From Bedellia somnulentella (lineage: Eukaryota > Arthropoda > Insecta > Lepidoptera > Bedelliidae), in contig OY755191.1 of the NCBI GenBank assembly GCA_963576735.1, positions 12,057,608-12,121,607 of the forward strand: 64,000 bases of DNA, given 5' to 3'. The position numbers and the translations under genes were made by a program. The notes beneath the pieces are model-generated. The model worked only from the letters and a program-made list of their open reading frames with translations, ran no database searches and had not been told where the DNA came from. This document shows positions 42,143 through 53,301 of this stretch, one piece after another (within the stretch, counting starts at the first letter, position 1; each line of letters begins with the position of its first letter).

Positions 42143-42304
42143 TCGCCCCAATCTGCGCCAACCCTACACCGCTGCTGATCGGGGCGCGTCTAGACGAGCC
42201 GTTGAAGGTGAGGTGCTCGGTGACGGCGGACCCGGCCGACCTGTCCTTCTACTGGCAGTTCAACAATAGCGGGGAGAGCTTTCAGGTGTCACCTGCTAGA
42301 TATG
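42143..42304 (+). CDS. Sidestep-like gene, exon f: front half of an Ig domain (Ig5)
   Basis: The acceptor is TCTCCATAG and the donor is TATG|GTGAGC. It reads QFAPICANPTPLLIGARLDE across the junction, then LKVRCSVTADPADLSFYWQF with Cys and Trp. The APIC-x(n)-I-GA start is the usual opening of the last Ig of Sidestep-family proteins. GC content is far above the flanking introns. Confidence 0.92.
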
Positions 42305-42631
42305 GTGAGCATTGTCATAACTTTTTACTAGATATGGTGGGTATTTATTTGTCATTGTATCTGGTTTCGTGGTCCAACGAGGGCTCAGGGATATTTTGTG
42401 GACACATGTTTTACTCGCATTTTATTCGTTATCTGTCTTTTAAAATTTAGCTTAATGATACACTGCTTATAATAGAGCTCTCCTGATTGAGAAATATTTT
42501 TATGATCGGTTCGGTGTTTCCGGACTCAAACTTTTTCAACGAAAAAAATCACCTCTTCACAATATTGCCATAAAAGTATAAAAACAATTTTTTTTCTTCT
42601 TTTTCTAATAAATAAAGGAAAGAAAAATTAC

Positions 42632-42775
42632 GACACAGGCGGGAATCGAACCCGCGACCTCGGGTAAACGCCCCGTCGCTCTGCCAATTGAGCTACGGTG
42701 TCAATGACAATGTCGATTCCCGCCTGTGTCGAAATTTGTTTTTCCTTTATTTATTCTTTATTTATTAGTAATAAT
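42632..42775. repeat. tRNA-like repeat with inverted partial second copy
   Basis: 42632-42702 is a whole unit on - (anticodon loop region GTAAACG on +). 42714-42775 is the 3' part of a unit on +, sharing TCGATTCCCGCCTGTGTCGA and the TTTCCTTTATTTATTC flank. The pair forms a palindrome ending about 65 bp before exon g. Confidence 0.75.
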
Positions 42776-42840
42776 CCCCACATGGGGTTATCACGGACAA
42801 AAAGATTTAAATTCTTCTTCTTTTCCAATAGTTTCAATAG

Positions 42841-42966
42841 GAGGCACCACATCCGAGCTGCGATACAGGGCTGCCAGCGAGCGAGACTACGGGTCGCTGC
42901 TGTGCCGCGCCAGCAACACGGTCGGGACGCAAAACGGACCTTGCGTGTTTCAGATTGTTCCCGCCG
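42841..42966 (+). CDS. Sidestep-like gene, exon g: back half of Ig5
   Basis: Of two possible acceptors, CAATAG|GAGGC keeps the frame. The AG at 42831 would lead into a stop. It encodes GGTTSELRYRAASERDYGSL and LCRASNTVGTQNGPCVFQIV with the second Ig Cys. The donor is GCCG|GTAAGT, leaving one base. It is a classic SERDYG-x-LLCRASN F strand. Confidence 0.92.
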
Positions 42967-42982
42967 GTAAGTCTTTTTAGTT

Positions 42983-43318
42983 ATACATACAAATAACATA
43001 ACATAAACGTTCACGCCGAATATCCTCGAAGGGGTTGGCAGAGGTACTAATACTTCTGAACATCACGTGACTTTGTCACCTGGTGTTCAGTGTACCCACG
43101 TGTTGCAAGGACAGTGTACTCACGTGATAGAGGGCAGGCTTATCGCCGTTTTGTACGAATACACGGTCACATGACTAAGTACAACTCAGCCATGTGGGTT
43201 TCCTCACGATGTTTTCCCTCACCGTTAACAACAGTGATAAATTAACCACACATATGTCTTTTTAAAAGACAAATTGGTGTAGGCCCGACCCGGGATTTGA
43301 ACACTAGTCGCTTGCACG
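42983..43318 (-). repeat. SINE-2 copy
   Basis: From the TAACATAACATAAACGTTCA tail through CCTCGAAGGGGTTGGCAGAG to CCCGACCCGGGATTTGAACA. The tRNA-like head is cut where the Rep-A copy begins. Confidence 0.85.
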
Positions 43319-43535
43319 TCTAACCCCAAAAAAGGGTAGCCAGAGCTTCAGAGTTAGAATCTCCTCAGTCAAATTTGGAATTTGATAGGGGACAAGATGG
43401 TAGAAATTAAGTATTGTTGGTGATAGGTCATGCATCGCCCAAAAACCACTTAAAAAGCCCCGTACCCTTAGTAGCCTCTTACGACACTCGTGGGTAGAAA
43501 TTGGTAGTGACATTCTAAGGCAACACTAAACAACA
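43319..43535 (-). repeat. Rep-A copy, tail missing
   Basis: Starts CCCCAAAAAAGGGTAGCCAG right at the truncated SINE-2 head. Ends CTAAGGCAACACTAAACAAC. Confidence 0.8.
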
Positions 43536-43682
43536 AATTAATTTTGGTAGATATTGTTTAAATTTTAGGTTGAATACAGTATTTTCGTTTAGCTTCAAAA
43601 TATAGATTGTTTATCCAACAAAGATGTGATATACTACGTAGCTAAAGTTGCATTGGATATGTAATGCATGAAGTATTATTAC

Positions 43683-43755
43683 ATATATACTCCCGCCATT
43701 AGTTCCCATTGGGGTAGGCAGAGACTAGCGATCGCCGCTTTGTACGGTTCTGGTA
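43683..43755 (-). mobile_element. RTE-2 3'-end remnant
   Basis: CATATATACTCCCGCCATTA, then TTCCCATTGGGGTAGGCAGA and GATCGCCGCTTTGTACGGTT. Confidence 0.8.
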
Positions 43756-43789
43756 AAACACTTGAGCATCATTTAATTTAAATCGGATC

Positions 43790-43875
43790 GGATCGAACCC
43801 GCGACCTCGGGGCGTTAACCCGAGGTCGCGGGTTCGATCCCCGCCTTTGTCGAAATTTTTCTTTCCTTTATTTAC
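43790..43875 (+). repeat. tRNA-like palindromic remnant
   Basis: GGATCGAACCCGCGACCTCG and its inverse face each other around GCGTTAA, so the anticodon loop has become the tip of a ~22-bp hairpin. The + arm goes on as a normal 3' half (GTTCGATCCCCGCC) into TTTCTTTCCTTTATTTACT. Confidence 0.8.
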
Positions 43876-44405
43876 TGAAAAGGCCCGAATGGCTGTGCAT
43901 GATGCTGTCCTCGTTCCTACGCTTATGTATGGCAGTGAATGTTGGGTGTGGCAGAAGAAGCATGAAAGTAGAGTGAATGCAGTAGAAATGAGATCCCTCA
44001 GAAAAGTGTGTAATGTAAGGTTATGTGATCGTGTGAGGAATGATGTGATTCGTGAAAGGTGTGGTGTAAAAGATGATATTGTAAGAAAGATAGAAAAAGG
44101 AATGTTGAGATGGTTTGGGCACATAGAGAGGATGGATGACAGTAAATTGGTGAAAGAGATATATAGAGCCAATGTGGAAGGTAATGTTAGTAGAGGACGA
44201 CCTCGGAGGACACATTTGGATCAAATAGAAAATGTGCTCAAAAAGGCAGGTGTCCGCAGTATGAAGAATAAAAGAGCATGTATGAAAAGATTGATGGATG
44301 TAAACGAAGCCAGAGAGGTTTGTCAGGATCGTACAAAGTGGCGATCGATAGTCTCTGCCTACCCCAATGGGAACTAACGGCGTGAGAATATGTATGTATG
44401 TATGT
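43876..44405 (+). mobile_element. RTE-2 LINE 3' end, best copy in window
   Basis: An open stretch (43847-44376, the first ~10 codons being tRNA-like flank) encodes MAVHDAVLVPTLMYGSECWV, SRVNAVEMRSLRKVCNVRLC, RWFGHIERMDDSKLVKEIYR, RPRRTHLDQIENVLKKAGVR and the end RTKWRSIVSAYPNGN. This is the thumb/C-terminal part of an RTE-like RT frame, cut before the RT core. The 3' UTR is CGGCGTGAGAATATGTATG plus TATG repeats. Confidence 0.9.
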
Positions 44406-44632
44406 ATGTTTATTTACTCTTTATTTATTATTAATAATCCCCTTATGAGGTTTTCATGAACAAAAAGATTTAAATTATGTGATAGTAAGGCGTTTTCAAC
44501 ATTTGCATTCTATCGGAAAAGGTAGACAAGTGGCCTTCCGAATTAGTAAAAATTCGGAGGTAGGAAACGCAAACACTACTTTAACGTGTAAAAGAAATAA
44601 AGGATAGAAGAATTTCGCACTGGCAGCCAATT

Positions 44633-44703
44633 GACACGGTGGCTCAATTGGCAGAGCGTCGGGGCGTTTACCCGAGGTAGCGGGTTCGATCCCCGCCTGT
44701 GTC
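44633..44703 (+). repeat. tRNA-like unit 1 of array
   Basis: Complete cloverleaf: acceptor GACACGG/CTGTGTC (one G-T), D stem GCTC/GAGC, anticodon stem TCGGG/CCCGA, T stem GCGGG/CCCGC. The loop GCGTTTA would put GTT (Asn) at 34-36, but position 33 is C. Intact A and B boxes mean it could be transcribed by RNA polymerase III. A functional tRNA is doubtful. Confidence 0.7.
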
Positions 44704-44849
44704 GAAATTTTTCTTTCCTTTATTTATTCTTTATTTATTAGTAATAATCCCGACATGAGGTTTTCATGAACAAAAAGATTTAAACGCAAACACTACTTAA
44801 ACGTGTAAAAGAAATAAAGGATAGAAGAATTTCGCACTGGCAGCCAATT

Positions 44850-44920
44850 GACACGGTAGCTCAATTGGCAGAGCGTCGGGGCGTTTACCCGAGGTAGCGG
44901 GTTCGATCCCCGCCTGTGTC
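44850..44920 (+). repeat. tRNA-like unit 2 of array
   Basis: As unit 1 except GGTAGCTCAA in place of GGTGGCTCAA. All four stems pair. Confidence 0.7.
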
Positions 44921-45066
44921 GAAATTTTTCTTTCCTTTATTTATTCTTTATTTATTAGTAATAATCCCGACATGAGGTTTTCATGAACAAAAAGATTTAA
45001 ACGCAAACACTACTTAAACGTGTAAAAGAAATAAAGGATAGAAGAATTTCGCACTGGCAGCCAATT

Positions 45067-45137
45067 GACACGGTAGCTCAATTGGCAGAGCGTCGGGGCG
45101 TTTACCCGAGGTCGTGGGTTCGATCCCCGCCTGTGTC
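45067..45137 (+). repeat. tRNA-like unit 3 of array
   Basis: As unit 2 but GAGGTCGTGGGTTCG in the T arm, so its T stem has one weakened pair. Confidence 0.7.
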
Positions 45138-45489
45138 GAAATTTTTCTTTCCTTTATTTATTCTTTATTTACTTGAGCATCATTTAATTTTATCATTATT
45201 TTATACATGCGTTTAACTCTTAACACTCCGAGTGTTTCATTGCTTAGTTTAAAACACATCCAACTCAGTTGGATCGAGGTAAAAAGTGTACTAAAAAAGC
45301 TACCTAAGTAATTGACTACCAAAGTGACTTAGAGTGAAGATCGTTAGACGATGGCAGGAAATGTTTCAGAATATTTCCTCGTCTTAAATTCCAACTAATG
45401 CTGAAGATCTGGCTACCTCTTTTTGGAATTTCCAGCATTAAGTAAAGGTAAATAGAAAGCTTTTTACAGTCATTGCCATTGCCATCATC

Positions 45490-45745
45490 ATTGCCGTGTA
45501 GTGTCGGCTTAGAATAACATTACACCATTTCTACCCGTGGGTGAGCGTAAGAGGCGACTAAGGGTATAGGGGGCTTTTTAAGTGATTTTTGGGCGATGTG
45601 GTTGGAGACCCGTCACCAAAAACATTTATTATAACCATCTTTTCCCAATCAACTTCCAAAAGTGGCTGAGGAATTTTTTATTCCAAAGCTCTGGCTACCC
45701 CGTTAAGGGATTTAAAGCCGTGAGTATATGTATGTATGTAAGAGT
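45490..45745 (+). repeat. Rep-A copy
   Basis: From GCCGTGTAGTGTCGGCTTAG to GAGTATATGTATGTATGTA. Confidence 0.93.
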
Positions 45746-45862
45746 CAAACTATCTTTTAACACAATTTTATTTGAAGAAGCTTTGAATTAGCGGTTTTAG
45801 AGTAAAAATGTGACAATGTTAATAAAGGATAAATACAATATTATCATATTATTATTAAATTA

Positions 45863-46097
45863 CATACATATACTCACGGCTATAAATCCATAAAAGGGGT
45901 AGCCAGAACTAAGGAATTAAAAATTCCTCAGCCACTTTTGGAAAGTTGTGTGGGGAAATGATGGTAAAGTAAAGGTTGTTGGTGATTGGGTCTCGAACCG
46001 CATCGACCAAAAATCTCTTAAAAGCCCCAATACCGTTAGTCGCCTCTTACGTGCACCCACCGGAAGAAATGGGGTAGTGCTATTCTAAGCCGACAAA
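45863..46097 (-). repeat. Rep-A copy
   Basis: ACATACATATACTCACGGCT to TATTCTAAGCCGACAAAATA. The final ACTACACAGC is lost at a short palindrome (ATAATTTTATAAAATTAT). Confidence 0.9.
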
Positions 46098-47479
46098 ATA
46101 TGATAATTTTATAAAATTATCATATTTTTAATTATCATATTTTTATTAAATTAATTTATAGTTATTGCGTCACATTTTGATCTCTGTAAAATTGTATTAC
46201 TTTTATATGCAACAGGGTTAGCAAACGGAAGTGGTAAACCATAAAATAAAACTGAATGAAAATTCACTTATAATCCATAAATGCACAAAACAAACAACAA
46301 ATTTTCTTATGCGTAACATTCATAAATTTCCACCAGCTAACATGTTTTCCATGTTCCTCATTAAATACCGTATTAAAATTGATTTAATAACACGAGCTTT
46401 CCGTCCGAAGTTCGCTCCTATCGCCTGATTTATTATTTTATTCCCAAACTTTCGATACGCGAATCGGACGGCCAATGATAGTTAATCATACAAATGTTTA
46501 TAGTTTTCAACTAACTGACTAACTTTGGTTAACGTAAATTAGTTAAATTAAGTTGCTGTAGGAAGCTCGGTTCGTTTAAAACAGCTGTTGTGTGGGGAAT
46601 TAATGGAGTAGGAGAATGTGACGTTTTTTGTGACTAATAAGAGGTTGATGTGTACTTTTATGTACTTATTTTTTATGATCTTTTTGTACGATAACCGATA
46701 TTAATGACAATAATATTAGACAAAGTTTTGATCAATGCTTTTGTCCCAGTATTACGAAGAATATGAAGAGAAGTTAAAAATGTGTAAAGAGTAATGTAAA
46801 GTTCAAACTGATAGTTGGGCGTAGAACAACACCAACCATCCTTCATCTTACGTTTTTTGGGGTTTATAGCTGTACAGGTAAATTAAATTATAAGAGTTAT
46901 TTCAACGACTTAACCTAATTTAGTTTCTAAATAATTATTATAATTCGTGTTTATAAGTTTCCGTGACTTTCAAACGAAAACTATACTGTAGTTTCTGCTT
47001 ATTTTACCAACATTTTCAATGAAATTCACTGTCTACACTAAAGGACCAGCCAAAACTCTAACACGACTAATTTAACTGTAAAGAATAGCAGCTGTATCCG
47101 CAAACTAACCTACAATTACGTTTCACGTTCACGTCGAGTTCACGTTAAGTTCACGTAAAGTTTACGTATAGTTCACACTAAGTTGTGAAGTTACGTAAGT
47201 GTTAAAATGGGTGTCAGTGAAACTGCAATCACGTCTGGGCAATATGGACGTTAACGAGAAAACTTAGCATGTGAAGGGGATTACGTTTTAATATGGACCT
47301 GTTATACAATAAGGATGGCTATATATACGACACATTAAGGGTGATAGAGATGGAAAATATCTTTTTACCTGTCATATTTAACATAGTTTTTACTGGTTTT
47401 ATATATTAGGAATCTTTGGCTGATTTGCTTATTATGAAATAAAAATAAATATGAAAACATAATACAAAGCATTGATGGG
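46098..47479. other. Intron stretch, largely featureless
   Basis: Only a degenerate Rep-A scrap near 46800-46885 and a short run of imperfect GTTCACGT units at 47118-47200 stand out. No exon or tRNA is seen. Confidence 0.5.
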
Positions 47480-47620
47480 CAATGTGAAAATACATCAACC
47501 ATTCTTTATTTTAACCTCTTCTTCCCCACTTATCTACCATAAGTAACTGTGGAATTTCTAATTCTGAAGCTCTGGCTACCCGTTTTTGGTATTTATAGCC
47601 GTTAATATATATGACAAGGA
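47480..47620 (+). repeat. Rep-A copy, degenerate 3' half
   Basis: CTTCTTCCCCACTTATCTAC, GGAATTTCTAATTCTGAAGC and ATTTATAGCCGTTAATATAT. Confidence 0.6.
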
Positions 47621-47899
47621 AACTAATAACTTGTTCATTAAAATGTATGAAACTTATCATTCAAAGTAATAATTATTGCACAGTTATTAATATATGTAGC
47701 AACTAAAGACACCTTTTTACGAAAATGTGCGGACAAATGAATTCAAAATTTGACACTGTTAGTTTATACAAAGACGGGGTGCATGAAGCATTTATATTTT
47801 AATGATGTACAAACACTACATTAAATCAGTAAAACAAACATTATATATACTACAATGTAATTAATTTACATATTAACATCGTTTTTTTAAATTTATTTC

Positions 47900-48115
47900 A
47901 ACGACCTCGGAGGACACATTTGGATCAAATAGAAAATGTGCTCAAAAAGGCAGGTGTCCGCAGTATGAAGAATAAAAGAGCATGTATGAAAAGATTGATG
48001 GATGTAAACGAAGTCAGAGAGGTTTGCCAGGATCGTACAAAGTGGCGATCGATAGTCTCTGCCTACCCCAATGGGAACTAACGGCGTGAGAATATGTATG
48101 TATGTATGTATGTAT
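47900..48115 (+). mobile_element. RTE-2 LINE 3' end, 5'-truncated
   Basis: It starts abruptly at ACGACCTCGGAGGACACATT and is open to the stop (encoding RPRRTHLDQIENVLKKAGVR and SIVSAYPNGN), then the TATG tail. It is very close to the copy at 43876-44405. Confidence 0.9.
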
Positions 48116-48181
48116 GTCTTAGGTCTTATTGAGCAAAGGCGTTACATTAGGATAGTATTTTTCTAGAGTTAAGGAATTAGA

Positions 48182-48450
48182 CTGCCTCCGTGGTGTAGCG
48201 GTTAAGCGCTTGGTTTCAAGTGCGGAGGTCTCAGGTTCGATTCCCGAGGGGTGGTAATTTTATAAAATAAATTTGTAAGATTAAACCCAGTTTGGAAGGA
48301 TATTGCAGGCTTGAATCACCGGATTATCCGAAAATTAAGATGATTCCGTGCTTCGGAGGGCACGTTAAGCCGTCGATCCCGGCTACTATTACGGTAGTAG
48401 TCGTTAGTCTCCCAACCGGCAATTGGCCAGCGTGGTGGACTAAGGCCAAA
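48182..48450 (+). repeat. SINE-1 copy with good tRNA-like head
   Basis: The head has GCCTCCGTGGTGTAGCGGTT, GTGCGGAGGTCTCAG and GGTTCGATTCCCGAGG, giving clear A and B boxes. The body has GGCTTGAATCACCGGATTAT and CGAAAATTAAGATGATTCCG. It switches without a gap into SINE-2 at about 48451. Confidence 0.82.
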
Positions 48451-48705
48451 GTGTACCCACGTGATAGGGGGCAGGCCTATCGCCGTATTGTAGAAATACA
48501 CTGTCACATGACTAAGGACAACTTAGCCGTGTTGGTTTCCTCTAGATGTTTTCCCTCACCATTAGCAACCATGATAAATAAACCACACATATGACTTTAG
48601 AAAAGACAAATTGGTGTAAGATTTGAACTCTCTCGGAATTTGACCTCACGCCTGTCTAATACAGACGGGCAGTCGGTCTACCCATTGGACTATCATGGCT
48701 GTAAA
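48451..48705 (-). repeat. SINE-2 copy, truncated
   Basis: GTACCCACGTGATAGGGGGC through ACTGTCACATGACTAAGGAC to the tRNA-like head end near CCATTGGACTATCATGGC. The tail side is missing at the joint with SINE-1. Confidence 0.8.
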
Positions 48706-48763
48706 ACAAATCAATTCAACTTATACTTAACCCAAACAAACCATCACTTATCAACTATTTTAA

Positions 48764-49001
48764 CATACATACATACATATACTCACGGCTATAAATCCCT
48801 TAACGGGGTAGCCAGAGCTTTTTAATGAAACATTCCTCAGCCACTTTTGGAAGTTGATTGGGGAAAAGATGGTAATAATAAATGTTTTTGGTGACGTGTC
48901 TCCAACCACAACGCCCAAAAATCACTTAATAACCTTAGTCGCCTCTTACGATCAACCACGGGTGGATGGGGTAGTGTTATTCTAAGCCGACACTAAACGC
49001 C
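48764..49001 (-). repeat. Rep-A copy
   Basis: Tail CATACATACATACATATACT, end AAGCCGACACTAAACGC. Confidence 0.9.
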
Positions 49002-49419
49002 TATTTTAAAACAATGGAAACTTGAAAATGCTTCCATTACTCGATGTTTTGGCCTACTTTCGAATGTGCAACTTCACAAATGTAATCCTCATATGTTAAT
49101 GTCATATCCATATAAAGTTTCCCTCAGCAGTTTTAGCACAAGTGGCGTCGAAACTGCGAACTCAGCGATTTCCTGAGGTAGCTATTTTACAGTGAAATTA
49201 TTGTTGAAAGTTAAGCCGCAGAAACATTTTCGGATAATAAAGGTTTATTTTATTAACTTTTGTAGGTTTTACTGTTTATCATTTTAATTTTTTGTTGATT
49301 CAAATGTTGATTTAAATAATTATCGTTCAACATGCTATACTGTTTTTGTCATGTAAAACGGTGGATGGCATTATGTATGTATTTGTAGGAATTTAACTAT
49401 CTATAATTTGGGTTTATAG

Positions 49420-49658
49420 CTGTGTAGTGTCGTCTTAGAATAGCACTACCCCATTTCTTCCGGTGGGTGTACGTAAGAGGCGACTAACGGTATTGGGGAT
49501 TTTAAGGGATTTTTGGGCGATGCGGTTGGAGACCCATCACCAACAAACTTTATTCTACCATCTTTTCCCCACTCAACTTCCAAAAGTGGCTGAGAAATTT
49601 CTTATTTCTCAGCTCTGGCTACCCCTTTTGGGGATTTATAGCCGTGAGTATATGTATG
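49420..49658 (+). repeat. Rep-A copy
   Basis: GTGTAGTGTCGTCTTAGAAT to GTGAGTATATGTATGTAT. Confidence 0.92.
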
Positions 49659-51218
49659 TATAATTTGAGTGTATAGTTTTCATTGAAATATTATAGTTGT
49701 TGAACATAACACACCTCACGCGTAACCTTTGCATTAAAATAAATTGAAATTTGCTGACTACGTTCCGTCACTTTCAGTTCCGCTAGAGATGAACCAAGAT
49801 GATCTTTCGCAAAAATTTATTAATATTTTCATACAAGACTTTTTACACAAGGGTTAGAAAGCCCTAGTAGTTAATCGATGTAATGTGATAAATACAAATA
49901 GATAAATAAAGCTTGGTCCCAACCGAAAGGCTTGAAATAATACTGAATAAGGCGATTTTAAGCTTGTAATTTCAATTCTCTATTCGCGTCAACAGAATTA
50001 CCCCATAGGATGGTTCCATATAGTAGAACCAATGCAGCATACCCATGACAGCATGTAAGAGCCGCCTGATCTGATACCAAGTATTTGATCCTGTACAAAA
50101 CGTATAAGTAGGTATTTGTCTAATTTAAAGCATAAATTATCTGTATGTACTTACCAATCACAAAAGCAATCCGAATTGAAACCCGAATATTTAGTTAAGG
50201 GCCTCCCCGCATTTTGCAGCTATTGCGCTCACTCTTACGTCAAATTTACTGAGAGTGACAGGGACGGAAAAAACGCGCGCGCAGGATAAATGTAGTTTAT
50301 TTAGTTTTATTGAATAACTATAATGTTTAAATGAAAAGTTAAACATCAAAGTTACAGACCTTAAAGCTACGCGTATATAGACACATAATGAGTTCACATG
50401 TATGTTAGGCCAGTGGAGCCTATACGGTTTTTATGAAAACAAAGCATGTTCCAATTCAATTTTTTTCATCATATTTTTCAACAAATTATTAAAATGTTAA
50501 ACATCAAATTTTAACACCATGAACTAATCACCAACATATATTTTATTCATGTCATATCAATATGATCAAATCAGACTTTATAGGATTTCCAAACCATCAA
50601 TATCAACCTATTTTTCCGGGGACGCCCTTAATGTAACTTCTTTAATGAGATCGTATCCAATTTTATCGTTTAATTTTAATGACGGTTTTTTCTTGAACAA
50701 CCTCAATTCTCCGGTAACCGATTGATACATTATGCAAGTTCTTTAACAAACTGAGGTATTTCTTGTATTGAAATAAATTTATTTTATCTTTTTACCAATT
50801 TGTCGGAAGTTGTCCCCGGCAATCGAACCCTCCTCTTATTCTGAGTCGCGACCCGGTTGCTCAAAATTTTGAATCAGAAAGTTAAATGAACATTGAATCG
50901 TCACAAAAAACCAAGCATTCACATACTTACAACTTGGAGAATTCAACGCGGAAATGTTCTACAACTAATATATTAAATGGCTACGAAATTCAAAACAGTT
51001 TTCGCTTTTTCCCGCCGTTTTCGACCTCCAGCTAAGTTTGTGGAATTCTGCGGCGTCGGTGGCGGCGGGTATCGATGAAATTTGATCAAACATTTTTAGG
51101 TTATACTAGTTTTAAACTGGTTTTTAGCTTATTGAAAAAGTTTTGCTCATTTCAGTTACACGTGTAGTTTTAAGTTACTGTTTGCTTTGCTTTGTTTTAA
51201 ATGTTTTTAGTAATTATA
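49659..51218. other. Intron stretch, nothing assigned
   Basis: No exon, transposon ends or tRNA were seen. A faint tRNA-like patch at about 50805-50870 (CCCCGGCAATCGAACCCTCC) is too damaged to call. Confidence 0.45.
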
Positions 51219-51395
51219 AGGCTGTGCAGGCGACTTAGAATAGCACTAACCCATTTCTTCTCATAAAAGGCCACTTAAGAGTTTTTGGACATTTCATTTG
51301 ATTTTGTGCTTTATATTGGTACCTAATACCTTTATTTCATAATCTTTTCCCCATTCAACTTCCAATAGTGTCTGAAGAATGTATAATTCTGAATA
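51219..51395 (+). repeat. Rep-A copy, degenerate
   Basis: AGGCGACTTAGAATAGCACT, CTTCTCATAAAAGGCCAC and CCCCATTCAACTTCCAATAG. Confidence 0.65.
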
Positions 51396-51404
51396 CATAT
51401 TCAT

Positions 51405-51690
51405 ACATACATATTCTCACGCCGTTAGTTCCCATTGGGGTAGGCAGAGACTATCGATCGCCACTTTGTACGATCCTGGCAAACCTCTCTAGCTTCACTC
51501 ACATCCATCAATCTTTTCATACATGCTCTTTTATTCTTCGTACTACGGACACCTGCCTTTTTGAGTACATTTTCTATTTGATCCAAATGTGTCCTCCGAG
51601 GTCGTCCTCTACTAACATTACCTTCCACATTGGCTCTATAGATCTCTTTTACCAATTTACTGTCATCCATCCTCTCTATATTCTATCTCT
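51405..51690 (-). mobile_element. RTE-2 LINE 3' end
   Basis: On -, an open stretch (51425-51670) encodes MDDSKLVKEIYRANVEGNVS to SIVSAYPNGN, with the TATG-type tail at the low end. Confidence 0.9.
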
Positions 51691-52154
51691 ATATAATTCT
51701 GAATCTAGGTTTTTTTTTTCGAAAGGATTGGTTGATGCTAGTGCTAGCCCTGTGGCCTGTGCGGCTTCACCATGACTTTATGTGTACCGGGCAGCTGAGA
51801 GCCGCCCTGGCGGGGCAAAAGAGTGTACCTAAGCTAAATCGGATAGAGCCTGAATCTAGGCTATCCTTTTTTGGGATGTATAGCCATGAGTAAATTTGCG
51901 TATGCGCGTAATTTTTGGCGGTCAAACAGACAAATCTATAAAGCATACGAATATATGTGTAATACATAGGGCGAAGGGGTTGGGCATCCATCTAGCTGTT
52001 ATAAATTTAGTCGTTAGACTATTAAATTCATTATTAATGTACGAAGCTGTGCATTTCAAACTGCTTAGAGCTTAACAAAACTTTGTTCTTTGAAACAACT
52101 TTCATCATAATCATCAGCCAGACGACCACTACTGCTGCTTAGACCATATTTACT

Positions 52155-52398
52155 AGCATAGATATACTCACGGCTATTAATCCCTAGAATGGGTAGCTAG
52201 AGCTTTAGAATACAAAATCCTTCAGCGATTTTTGAAAGTTAAGTGGGGAAAACATTGTAAAATAAATGTTTATGGTGATGGGTCTCCCATCGCATAGTGC
52301 AAAAATCACATATAAAGCCCCGATACTCCCTTAGTTGCCTCTTTTGATTACTTATCGGAAGAAATGGGGAAGTGCTATTCTTAGCCGACACTACACAG
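52155..52398 (-). repeat. Rep-A copy, diverged
   Basis: GATATACTCACGGCTATTAA to TTAGCCGACACTACACAGA. Confidence 0.85.
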
Positions 52399-53301
52399 AT
52401 AAAATTATATTTACTGGTCCAATAATCCCAACACTAGTTTAATACAGTTGGTACGGGTTGTTTTAATATGTAACATATTTCTCTTAATACATAAAAGTTG
52501 TTTTAAACTATCTATCTTTCATTTCATCTATATTGTGGGAGTACGTTCGAGCGCACACTACTGCGGACTCACTCGCACATAGCAGCGTCTCACTCATATT
52601 CCCACATCGCGGAGTGTAAATGTTTTTCGAGTTAAGCATAGATACAAATTATAAGTTGGTACACAGCAGGGTGTACTGGCCAGTATATCTTTGCTGTTCC
52701 CACAACTGCATCTAGATCTAAAGATTTCCTACAACAATTTATGAACTTGTAATATTCTGTCAACGTACTGCTTTTAACATTGGAATAACACTATGTCTCA
52801 TTTTTCAGTCGATCAGAAAGGTGCGAGTGAAATTATGCTCTGCTTAAACTTGCTTGTCTATTGCTCTGCACTCTTAGAGCCATTGCAAAACACGATATTT
52901 TGTCACGCCCCGTCCAGCCGCGTGCTTGTCGCGGTACAAAAGCAAATCAAAAAAAGCCTATACTTTTTGTGTAAAAAAAGCTCGCCACCGACGACGTGCG
53001 ACTCAGTGACGTAACGTGTATAGGCTGCATCTGATTTGTGTGTGAAATGCGTCAGAACCGCGTGTAAAAGCACGTTTTATACATACAAAACAAACTTTTT
53101 ATTTTAAAATTTTCAAGCTACCAAATGTTGACCTATAAATATATAAATACCAAAGCCAGTCCAATCTTTTTTAGAATATATAATTAAATAATAAAAGAAA
53201 GCAAGGAGATAATACTAAACTAGCACATATTTAAATCTTATCTTCATTCTCCAAACAAATTGGTGGTTCCATACTAATATAAAAAATCCTCCCATCCTTA
53301 G
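52399..53301. other. Intron stretch upstream of the FN3 exon
   Basis: A GC-richer patch at 52900-53060 carries many CG dinucleotides (CCGCGTGCTTGTCGCGGTAC), but I see no coding exon with splice sites. It could be regulatory. There is no direct evidence. Confidence 0.4.

Larger units (their letters stand above)
44460..45165 (+). repeat. Tandem array: three tRNA-like units, 217-bp period
   Basis: tRNA-like cores start at 44633, 44850 and 45067, exactly 217 bp apart. They share flanks TAAAGGATAGAAGAATTTCG (5') and GAAATTTTTCTTTCCTTTAT (3') and an AACAAAAAGATTTAAACGCA joint. Units 2 and 3 are almost identical. Confidence 0.93.

Noticed and set aside
42832..42840. Earlier acceptor for exon g at CCAATAG
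   Set aside because: It would bring TAG into frame; the AG nine bases later keeps the Ig reading frame.
44633..45137. Three functional tRNA-Asn genes
   Set aside because: The cloverleaf is good, but C33 replaces the near-universal U33 and identical units are scattered as repeats. Left as tRNA-like.
48292..48594. 100-codon frame similar to one at 7231-7482 (- strand)
   Set aside because: Both are translations of the SINE-1 body, so the resemblance is a shared repeat, not a gene family.
52540..52640. Patch with TCGAGCGCACACTACTGCGG considered as a promoter or exon
   Set aside because: No splice sites, open frame or core promoter motif could be supported.
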